Below are positions 55,414-64,000 of a DNA stretch of 64,000 bases, one piece after another; the stretch's first letter is position 1, and every line of letters starts with the position of its first letter. The stretch lies in assembly GCA_021234155.1 (NCBI GenBank), contig JAJEKV010000013.1, positions 3,733,871-3,797,870 of the forward strand, read 5' to 3'. This DNA is from Isoetes taiwanensis (taxonomy: Eukaryota; Streptophyta; Lycopodiopsida; Isoetales; Isoetaceae). Under the pieces are notes generated by a model. The model was not told the DNA's origin. It did no database searches and worked only from the letters and a program-made list of their open reading frames with translations. Position numbers and translations under genes: made by a program.

Positions 55414-56612
55414 TACTTCATGGCAGGATATTTTGAAGGCACAGGAACTGAAGAGTTTGGAGAAAGTAGTTGCTATACACAGATGCAGTAAAATGGATGT
55501 TTGGTGCTATTAGTGAGGGAGATACGTATAAATTAGCAGATGTAATCGGGATATCAAAGGAGCAGCAAGGGCATCCACATGCCCAATTCACGTTTGGCTT
55601 GCTTCATGGGAGCAGTTACAGGATGGAGCAGAATGAATTGAAATTCATTTTAGACCATAGTTTTGCTGTAAATGGAGGTGATTTTCAGTCCGTAATGGCT
55701 CTAGCATACAGTTACATTAGATAGGAAATATTTCACATCATGTTTTTTCATATATAGGAACCAAATGTGGCATCGTAACACACCTAAATTCAACTATGGG
55801 CAGAGTTGTAGCACTATCTTGCTTATATTGTGCTTTTCTTTAATTGTGCTAAAACCAATTTTGAAGGGGTTGACAGAATTTGGTTAGTTTTGGGATTTTC
55901 TTAGAGTCAAAAGCTTTTAACTTCAAGTACATCGACTACTTTAGTTCTGTTTTTTTGATTAAGATGTACATTACGTCACCTGTGGCTGCAGATGAAGTGA
56001 TTTGCTAGACAAACTTGGTTCATCCCTTTATGTTGATACTTATATTCAATAACAAGCACATCAAGAGAAGAGCATTTTGGTATTTAATATATCCTTTCGT
56101 GGCTGTAAGAATATCTTCCTCGGTTGCAAGTGAACTGCCTGATAAACATGGTTCATTTCTATATTGAATGTCAAGCATGGTCCTTCCATAACATGCAAGA
56201 TTCCGCGATCATGAAGTCTATATTGACATTGACACTGTTAACTCTATTTTTTCCTTTTTCTTCTTGACTTGAGGAAGTCATACAAAAATACATAGTGGAT
56301 TATCTTGTATATTCTCCTTCCCTCTTGAAATCCATCACCTTGACTTGAGGATGTAACATAAAATAACGTAGTGGATTATCTTGTCTATGTTGATTCCCTC
56401 TGAAATCCATTGATGTGATTTCCTGTATGCAGGGCAATGCGGATGAAACTCCGAATGAATATATTTACGGAGTTGCAGAGATCCAAATGACTAAAAGGAT
56501 TGCTCTCTTTCCCAGTGAGTTTCACTTCTCAAAACTTGATAAAGCAACTGCTTTTCTATCTTCGTTGGTTTGGTCCTATTTATGGTGGATTTTCATTTCC
56601 AAGTCTGAATAG
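55414..56612 (+). pseudogene. HRD3/SEL1L-like pseudogene, best preserved (cassette E)
   Basis: Exon 1 starts after TATTGCAG (55,413): EGTGTEEFGESS. In a second frame, open to 55,724, it reads AISEGDTYKLADVIGISKEQ, GHPHAQFTFGLLHGSSYRM and FAVNGGDFQSVMALAYSYIR, then TAG before GAAATA where HRD3 proteins have Gln. Exon 2 (56,433-56,612) is open here alone: GNADETPNEYIYGVAEIQM then KLDKATAFLSSLVW. It fits the family's ED-DFQ-LEYQA ... KALxWF SEL1 repeat loosely. All four copies share the exon 1 TAG, so the gene was dead before the cassettes multiplied. Confidence 0.72.
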
Positions 56613-57061
56613 ACGCCAGTGCAGAGACAAGGACTTTCTTTCAATTTTCTTTCTCATTTTTATCCTTGAAACTATGACAATGGGAGAATACACATATGCT
56701 TTAAATATAACATGCGAGTATTTAAATTCTCTTCCCTTTCAATGGGTGGGGCTCCTCTATCTTCTCAATTAATTGATCTTAGAAGAACTTATGCAGTTAG
56801 TATAGCTTCTTCCTCTTCTACAATATTATATGAGTAAAGGACATATGGTTCAATGACGATGTGTGTTTTCTCAGTATCCACTATATGTAAAGTAGCCATA
56901 AGATGAGGATACTTGGGATTCCTTGGGATGAGCATAATCATCTATACAATTCGTGCTTCAAATTCATTTGTTTCTAGGGTATTCAGTAACCACGTTCATA
57001 TCATTTTTATGGATGTTTTACAAAAGGTATTTCCCATCTTAAGTAATGACTTCAGGTCGGG
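56613..57061. other. Block 2 sequence up to chromovirus 2
   Basis: Homologous to 10,830-11,290. The sequence breaks off at GACTTCAGGTCGGG, where the chromovirus starts. TCGGG (57,057-57,061) is its probable left target duplication; the other copy lies outside the window. Confidence 0.6.
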
Positions 57062-58652
57062 TGTGACGTTCGGCCACGATTATCTGGTCCCGGGGCCCCG
57101 TTATCGAGCATCTTGCCTAAATCGCAGCGTACCGCCACTCCGGACCGGCGTATGCGTAGCGATGTAGCCAAGTGGGTAGCCCCTAGGGGGCAACTTGCTA
57201 GGTATGTGCATGTATTAATGTGCACATTTACCAATGTGCACATTTATTAAGGTGCACACCTTTCCATGTGGGCACATTTTGCCACCTAGCCATTAAAGGC
57301 AAGTGGGCCCATTTCCAATTATCCCACATGTCTAAAGGGATAATTGGAAACCCTAGCCCTAACCCCTTGTCTATTTAGGCGGGGAGAAACCCTAACTTGC
57401 CATTTTCGTCCCTAGGGTTCTAGAGCTCTGTTTTTGGCTGCCGGGGAGCCAAAACCGCCTCCCGAGAACTCGCCCAAAGAGAATTGCACCATTAGTTTCC
57501 CTTGATTCGGCGGTTGAGGGGATGGTTGAACTTCGGTCGGGAGGAGCAACTCATGGATCGGGTATGTAGTCGATTTAATGGTCTAAACCGTTTTCCGGTC
57601 ATTGTATCGGTGGGGTTTAGCCTATTAAATCGCCTTTAGCAACTATCTAGATCTCTAGATACGGACTCTAACTAAAGAACCTAACTCTATGATATAGATT
57701 AGATCTTGTTCTTTAGTTCTTCTATGATGTATATGGATGATGTATCTCTATGAACTCCTTGTATTGGGAAGGGGGTAGAGACCTAAAGCTTGGTAGTAGA
57801 TGCTCCTAGATTAGCCTCTCTAGCACACTATAGATTCGGCTTTGTGCACAAGAACCACAGGGTTGTGGGTGAAGGGGCCGGCCGGCTAAGAAGGAGGTTC
57901 ATGTTGACTCTTGAGCGGTCCCTCCGGGTGTGTAAGGCCTCACCAGGGGGATCATTGTGACTAGGCCCAATAGCTTTACCAGCGAGTGCGGGTAAGGTAT
58001 GGGCTCGACACCCGTGAAGTGGTGTTCACTTTCCATTGGGTTCAATGAGTGCAGGCGGTGGCCCTCTAGTCACCCCCCGAGTCGGCATGTAGATCACGGA
58101 GGGAGTGATCCCTACCGCCCCATCCCGGGCTGGGGAGATGAAACCCGAGGGAATAGCCCTTTTGGCTATGCATCCGGAGGCTCTGGTCGAGGTCCCAACA
58201 CTTTTCAGCCCACTCTGCAAAGTGTGCAGGGAGGGGCGGATGGAGTGGACAACCCTATGCCATGTTCTTATGCCAGCCAAATCCATTGCCATGAATTGCA
58301 TGCGCAATGAACTCCGGAGACCCAAGCTTGGGAGTCCATCCCAGTGGTGCGAGCCTTGGGTAGGACTCCTATGTGATGTCTTTGATCTTTATCTATGCAG
58401 ATATGTGGTGAACCATCCTTCGTGATGGTCATGTGATGTTGATGTATGTACTACTGACATGTATGTTTACGCTTCCGCAACTAGGTAGGCCCTGAGGGAG
58501 ACGGGGTAAAATGACCCCTTCACTCTTCCCACTTTGGAACCCGTCCACGATTTGCGGTGTCATGTGGAGGGCCCCAGACGGCATGGAGTGGTATGGGGAT
58601 GAACTCCTGTTTGTATACGGTGAGTGCACCGTATGCAGTAGGGGCGTCCACG
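57062..58652 (+). repeat. Chromovirus 2 5' LTR
   Basis: The LTR is about 1,591 bp, starting TGTGACGTTCGGCCACG and ending GGGGCGTCCACG. It shares long stretches with the LTRs of chromovirus 1 in inverse orientation (for example GCACACTTTGC and CCATTGCCATGAATT complement pairs) and GGGAAGGGGGTAGAGA with the old truncated LTRs. Confidence 0.8.
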
Positions 58653-58653
58653 G

Positions 58654-58672
58654 TGGTATCGAGCAATGTTCT
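58654..58672 (+). other. Primer-binding site of chromovirus 2
   Basis: TGGTATCGAGCAATG is nearly the same as in chromovirus 1. It is followed by a small inverted repeat (CTTGGAGACCAAG). Confidence 0.7.
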
Positions 58673-58857
58673 TGGAGACCAAGAGCAAAGCACTGGCCAT
58701 GCTCCCAGTAGTACTAACTTGATAGGATCCTCAAACCTCGAAAAGTGGGAAAACCTAGTAACAGTTAAGTGAATTGGAACTTAATATTAGCTTTGTTAAG
58801 TGAATTGGAGCTTAATAAGACTAAAAAGAATGAGCCAAAACCTCCTCAGGCAAGGTG

Positions 58858-58965
58858 GTCTCACAGCTCGCGCCTGGTCAAAGAACTGCATTTTAGTTTT
58901 TGAGCAGGGCGCCTGGTCAAAGAACTGCATTTTAGTTTTTGAGCAGGGCGCAAGCTGTGAGACAT
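58858..58965 (+). repeat. Leader hairpin 1 of chromovirus 2 (expanded)
   Basis: The outer stem TCTCACAGCTCGCGC pairs with GCGCAAGCTGTGAGA. The inner part GCCTGGTCAAAGAACTGCAT with TTTTAGTTTTTGAGCAGG is present twice in tandem (39-bp period). A related 25-bp direct repeat (GACATTGATCCAAAACATCT) follows. Confidence 0.7.
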
Positions 58966-59024
58966 TGATCCAAAACATCTTGTGAGACATTGATCCAAAA
59001 CATCTTGAAAAGTCATAAAATTTT

Positions 59025-59220
59025 AAAAAGTAACTTGGTAATTCGAATTTTAGCCTAGGAATTAGCTAGAATAAAATTTAAAAAAGTAACTTGGTAATTC
59101 GAATTTTCGAATTAACTTGGTAATTCGAATTTTAGCCTAGGAATTAGCTGGAATAAAATTTAAAAAAGTAACTTGGTAATTCGAATTTTCGAATTTTAGC
59201 CTAGGAATTAGCTAGATTAG
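59025..59220. repeat. AT-rich tandem repeat in chromovirus 2 leader
   Basis: Three imperfect copies of AGTAACTTGGTAATTCGAAT with TTTAGCCTAGGAATTAGCTR and AAAATTTAAAAA are present. The middle copy is enlarged by an internal duplication. Confidence 0.75.
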
Positions 59221-59257
59221 TCTAGTTTTTCAATCTATTTGAACCTCATCTTAAAAG

Positions 59258-59346
59258 AATTCCCGCGGTAGCGGGAATTGAACCTCCCACCCACAGGGTT
59301 GAACCCCCCTAAACCCCCCCGTGCCAACCACTAAAGGCGGGCATCG
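59258..59346 (-). pseudogene. tRNA-like sequence (weak)
   Basis: On the minus strand the segment contains TTTAGTGGTTGGCACGG (resembling a D-arm/A box) and GGTTCAATTCCCGC (resembling a T-arm/B box). CCCGC near one end pairs with GCGGG at the other. The long G-rich middle and poor T-stem pairing argue against a working tRNA. It may be a tRNA-derived SINE relic or a chance likeness. Confidence 0.25.
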
Positions 59347-59882
59347 TTTGTGTTTGAATTATAATTCTTAATTAGATTTAAGCTTTAATAATGTTAGATA
59401 ATATTAATGGCTAAGCCTTAGACTTAGAACCAAGACCCTTAAGCTAGATAGAGAGGCGATATCTTGATAGACACGGGACTCCGATCGACATAAGCAAGAC
59501 CAAGCGGACCGGCTCGACTTCCTCGACAAAGGCGAAAGCGACCGAGGCCAAGGAGGCCGAAGGAGATACAAGAAGAGGAGAGGCGTAATCGAGAGGGGGA
59601 GGCCAAGGCTCAAGAAGCAAGGAGCAGAGCGGTGGTCCAACATTTTGAAGACTCAACGGCTGCCTTTGTTCATGCGGACAGTAACCCTCATGAGGGAAGA
59701 CATGTAATTAGCTAATTTAATTAAGGGAGATCCCGATGAGATATGTTGTAAATAATCAATAATTTTGTTAATACATGATAATTTTGAGTAGTTTATGTGT
59801 CAAATCTTGCTTAATTAGGACGAGTTAGCAAGTAGTAGTTTTTATTTTAGTAAAATAGGATATTCTCAGACCAAAAGTGTGA

Positions 59883-60150
59883 TGTCTCACATTTCGCGCC
59901 TTGTCAAGAAACTAAAGTTTAGTTTTTGAGCGAGCGCAACAATGAGACTTTCATACCTAGACCATGTCCAAACTAGACCAAAACACCTCCAAATTGACCA
60001 AGTAAGGGGTCCATTCTGCCTAACTCGAGGAGACTAGTATGAATAGACCCTTAGATCACCCAAATTGGACAGGTTTAATCCAATTTACAGCCAATGTCTC
60101 ACAGCTCGCGCTGGTCAAAGAACTAAACTTTAGTTTTTGAGCGAGGGGCA
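59883..60150 (+). repeat. Leader hairpins 2 and 3 of chromovirus 2
   Basis: At 59,883-59,955 and 60,093-60,150 the pattern TCTCACA..TCGCGC..TGGTCAAAGAAACTAAA / TTTAGTTTTTGAGCGAGCGC recurs. The inner arm AAACTAAA.TTTAGTTT forms a tight palindrome. Confidence 0.65.
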
Positions 60151-62290
60151 ACCTAATGAACCTCCAAACTTTGAACTTCCATAACTTGAGCTACAGAGCT
60201 CCAAATCGCCTGAAAATTGTTGCAATAGGACCATTAGACAGCCTAGAATCCATTTACGACCTCAAATTAGGCTAGAAATGTCAAACCCTAGCTCAAAATG
60301 ACCAAAATTGCTCAAACCCTTGAATTGTTTTTCCAAACTGTAGTTTGTTTGTAGATAGAAGCATACCCCATTAGTAGCTCGCAAGTATTGCTCTCGGTTC
60401 GAAGCTGATGCCTTACTCCTAGATAGAAGTGCCCAAGAACACCCCTTTGTTATAGTCATCTAGACCTCAGCATAGCAACCCAAGTCCAACTGTCGGTACA
60501 TCACCTCTGCTGCTCATGCCAAAGGCATAAACCTTGACCTAATTCTGTGTCCTAATAGAGTTTGACTTATATAGCCGTCACATTAACACTCCCTATTGCC
60601 AGGATACCTAGAAAGGAGCTAGAGTCTAGAGCTGCCCAAGTCACCTCATGTGTAGAGATTGGACTCCCCTAACCCAACTTTGCTAGGACCTTAGAGTATG
60701 CCTCAAACATCATGGAGGTTTTGCAAAACAACCCTCATGTCATGCCATACCACACGTCCTAATGTCCATAGACTTGGAGATTATAGATATGTCTTCAGTA
60801 ATGCTGCTCAAGCCATCTTGTTGCATATAGAGCCCAAAATGTTGTAGGAGAGCCCTTCAAGTAGACCCTTAGACTCTAGGATATACGAGCGTTGCTTTCG
60901 AAGTACAGGGCCAGAGCCACAGACGAGCTAGAGACGCAACTTCTTGAAGACATCAAGGTCCCAGCCGATGTACAGACAGATAAGGAGAGGAGACCGAAAA
61001 GGCAGACCTAAGAGAGGGAAGCACAACGACAAACACCTCAACCGACAAACGAGTAGAACAGGACACCACCGGCCTATCATCAATCTTCATCAAATGGGAA
61101 GAATAATTGGTAACCAACGGCATCAAGAATTTTCTAGATGTCAGCCTCCCGGCTACCACGACCACGAGCTCACATCAGGAAGAGGATCTCGACGCCTTCA
61201 CCAACTCGACACCCACGAGTTTCAAATGGAAGAATGCAAGGCAGCAAAATACAGGTGCAGGAACACGTTAGACATCGATGCCGCGTTAGCATGATCACGA
61301 GCTAGGGCCAGAGGGCATAATCTTCCGTCGAGGAGAGAAGTCATGGCGACACAGGAGCATATAGGAACCGGAGAGAAGACTACCACAACCTTGCAGCCCA
61401 GCAGCTCAAGCGAATGTCAGGCAACGCCAACAAAAGGAGCGACCAAGCTAGGCAACCACAAGCACCTAAGGCTGACCAGGACGAGCTTCCAGCTCCCTTG
61501 CACGAGCAGGAGAACTTTCATCGGTTCCAAAAAGTAGGAGACCATGAGGGGGAGGAGACGCATACCACGGAAGGAACATCTCCGACTTGAAGACCTATAT
61601 CAGCATTAGGGACAAGATCAAGGAGGAGAATATTCCGCTCGAACAAGAATTCCGGACCCAGGAACACCTAGTAACCAAAGGAAGGACGGCTTTACTACGT
61701 CAGCCAAGGAGTGCGAGACCCGAATGGATAGGATTCAAAGGACGGAGGAGACGACCTAGCCAGCAGGTACAAATCACGCAAAGGCGACCAGAAGGAGCTA
61801 TGATAGGGCAATGGAGATGACCACACTTCCAGGCACAGGAGAGGCACCTCGGAATGAAGCAAAACCTAAGCAACAAGAGTCGCACTCAGAAATTCAACCT
61901 GCGGAGGAATGACAACGCCTGCGTATCGACAACGATCTCAGAGCTTCGAAGACATTCAAGAATGCCCGACTGCAACAGCCAGGTGACCCTTCTCAAGCTC
62001 GATCAATGGCACCGCACATCAGCAATCTTGCAACGACACACCGCATGTAGGGACGTGAGCGGTCACCGCATTCCTCACGACGAACATACACATTAAGGAG
62101 GAGCATCTTTCTCAAGGGATCACATCGACGAACACTCTTCGCAACTGGCGTGACGAGCTCGGATCAGACATGAAGCTCAACAATAGTAGCAGCATCTCAA
62201 AGGAATCCTGGAGTCAACCAGAACAAAGAAGATGCAGCAAAACCAAAGGGTCAAACGCGATAGGAGGAGGGGAAACCCTAAAGAACAAGG
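60151..62290 (+). other. Leader and degenerate coding region of chromovirus 2
   Basis: The sequence up to about 60,900 is non-coding. From 60,900 to 62,290 several short plus-strand frames rich in Arg, Gln, Thr and His succeed one another without a recognisable motif. By position this is where the extra ORF or gag should lie. I cannot assign either. Confidence 0.35.
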
Positions 62291-64000
62291 TTTAAAATGA
62301 AACGCACTTATTTAAGAAGTGCGTTTGAAAGATTCCTTTATAAAAATTGAAAACTTAAAAAAAACACACAAAATAGGGAGCAAAATAGATTGTTGAGCAA
62401 TTAGCATTCGGGATACCCCCAAAAAAGCAACATTTTTAAAGCTTTTTCATTTTAAAAGAAGGGCAAAAAAAAAAATGCTTGTTTTAAGGAGAGAGACATT
62501 AACTTTGATAACTCAGTAAGTATTTATTGTTAAAAACAGAAGAAAATATAGATTGTTTTTTTGCAAGCTTAATAGAAGTACTAAAAAAGTCAAACATTGG
62601 AAAGACAAAGAGTGTGAAATCCTGGAGCAAGAAAGAGTTGTTTCAATTAAGCATTATTAGAGAGACAAAGCTTTCAGTTTAAAAATCTTCATCAAAATAA
62701 ATTATAATATTACTTAGCACATAGTTTACAATGAAAGTGGTTAAGAACTCATGCGTATAAATTTATCTGAGAGGTGGCTCTTCCCGGTCCACGGGACTCT
62801 CGTTCCCCTTTAAGATCCGGCTCTTGCGAGCTTACAACGGAGAGATGCCTCCTTCTCGATTCCAAACCTATTGGCGCAGCGGTTTCTCGGCTCGGGCACC
62901 ACAGGCTCCAAGTCAACAAACTCCACCTCCTCATCTCTTCTTCACGTAAGTGGAGGTCTGTATTTACGTGTAAGTGCCCTTAGCATCGGCCGGCACCGTT
63001 CTTTGCTCCCGGTTCCTCGTTTTCATCGGGAAAGGATTCGCAAGAGCTTATCACGGTCCACGATGAAGCTTACTTTATCCGGGTCTATGTCGACGGAGAC
63101 GACATTGCACCCCGCTTAAGGGCTTAAAGCTCATTGCGGGTGCCCGATCGTAAAAAAGGCATCTAGGATCTAGTCTCGTGCCGAGAAAACCATCAGTATC
63201 AAATTATTAATAAGCCGTTGTGGCTTCGATAATGGGACACCACCTTTGTTTTGTGGGTCTCTTAATTTCTACGCAAAACAAATTGGAACCCGAAATGCAT
63301 TGCGGGGAGGAGTCTTTTCATTCTGCGTGTTAAAATGAACCATGGTTTTTGGCGTCCGTATTGTAAAAACCTATATGAAAATGCTAAAAAAACAGCTCAC
63401 TAAGCGGACCACCACCATGACCCTTGACGTTTGTTTTAAGCCCCGCCAAGCAATATAGAAATTAGAAATTAGTAAAAAGAAAACAAGGAAAATAAGTTAG
63501 CCCAAAGTGGTGTGGCGGTATAAACTTATACCACGGTTGCCTTGTTTGTATAAATTTATACCACGGCAAGAAAGTCAGTATAAATTTATCTGAGACATTG
63601 CCTTGTTTGTATAAATTTATACCACGGTTGTTCCGACCTTTAAAATTTAAACCTTAAGGCCGGATGTGGTATAAATTTATACCGTGGAGTTACCGTAAAA
63701 AAACGTTAATTGTGAAGCTTACCAAACGCTAGCCGGTTTTGAAGCCATGCGTTCTGGACCGCTCCCATAGGTTTAAGCACCGACATCGCCTTAAGGTCGA
63801 GAATGAAAAATGATGACCCTCCGGTTTTCGAGATGTCGTGACTTCTTTGAGGCCATCCAGAAAGACCGGGACTTGCACGTGAGTGAAAGCCTCCTCATCA
63901 AAAGCGCTATCCTTTATTTTAAATCCATAAGGAATATCGCAATGCATAATGTAAAATGTTGCTTGTCTAAAAGAGTCCCCAGACCTTGTACAATCACCCT
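62291..64000. other. AT-rich end of window with palindrome cluster
   Basis: The sequence changes abruptly. A hairpin AAACGCACTT-ATTTAA-GAAGTGCGTTT lies at about 62,300-62,330. Five variants of the palindrome GTATAAATTTATAC, mostly followed by CACGG, lie between 63,515 and 63,690. TATAAATTTATCTGAGA also occurs near 62,757 and 63,580. Minus-strand frames near 62,990-63,110 read SVDIDPDKVSFIVDRDKLL but are not recognised. It may be another transposon inserted in chromovirus 2. Confidence 0.35.

Larger units (their letters stand above)
30951..57061 (+). repeat. Large segmental duplication, block 2
   Basis: This is the second copy of the two-cassette block. It lacks the CACTA, GRP-B, hAT/L1 and LINE of block 1. 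Instead it holds a 13.3-kb chromovirus, a retroposed insert and, at its right end, a second chromovirus. A deletion joins sequence equivalent to 10,810 with 11,548 and then with 15,675. Where both copies are present, the order is the same and the DNA closely similar. Confidence 0.85.
57062..64000 (+). mobile_element. Chromovirus 2: 5' part of a related LTR element
   Basis: This element is of the same family as 39,651-52,981 but in the opposite orientation. It shows the 5' LTR (57,062-58,652), the same type of primer-binding site, and a leader with hairpins. The following region to about 62,280 encodes only fragmentary basic, Gln/Arg-rich reading. The element runs out of the window, so its 3' LTR and pol are not seen. 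It looks broken in the visible coding part. Sequence after about 62,300 differs in character and may be another insertion. Confidence 0.75.

Noticed and set aside
57340-57400. Telomere-like CCCTAA strings
   Set aside because: Only scattered CCCTAACCCC/AAACCCTA matches inside an LTR occur, with no tandem array. Such motifs are common in plant promoters and LTRs.

Overview
This looks like a piece of nuclear chromosome from a land plant with a large, repeat-rich genome. The evidence is plant-type transposons (CACTA, hAT, L1 LINE, chromodomain Ty3 elements), plant-style secreted glycine-rich protein genes and fragments of an HRD3/SEL1L gene. I cannot fix the species. A LINE unlike the usual plant L1 type hints weakly at a fern, lycophyte or gymnosperm rather than a crop-type angiosperm. 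No rRNA gene, intact tRNA gene or CRISPR array was seen.

The backbone is a two-level duplication. The small cassette is a single-exon gene for a secreted glycine/tyrosine-rich protein (GRP) followed by two decayed exons of an HRD3/SEL1L-like gene. Cassettes occur at 6.5-11 kb (GRP-A, broken, plus its local tandem copy GRP-B), 17-25.7 kb (GRP-C), 35.6-38.4 kb (GRP-D) and 53-57 kb (GRP-E). A larger block carrying two cassettes was then duplicated: 1,727-25,680 matches 30,951-57,061. GRP-A pairs with D and C pairs with E. Each block opens with a degraded DDE_1 (pogo/Tigger-like) transposase, a roughly 98-bp GGATCC-rich minisatellite and a second transposase fragment.

Insertions present in only one block give a relative clock. 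Block 1 carries the end of a CACTA element (1-1,726), a hAT fragment (12.0-14.15 kb) with a 5'-truncated L1 inside it (12,510-13,802, 10-bp target duplication), and an almost full-length LINE (19,145-24,999) in the HRD3 intron. Block 2 carries a 13.3-kb chromovirus (39,651-52,981, minus strand, TATAA target duplication), a retroposed insert in the GRP-E 3' region (53,928-54,720), and the 5' part of a second chromovirus of the same family from 57,062 to the window end (plus strand). Both blocks share an older truncated LTR of that family.

Between the blocks (25.7-30.95 kb) is unique sequence with three copies of a 360-bp repeat built around nested palindromes. The likely working host genes are GRP-B, GRP-C and GRP-D, with GRP-E probably still translatable but shortened. 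Nearly everything else is mobile DNA or decayed gene copies.
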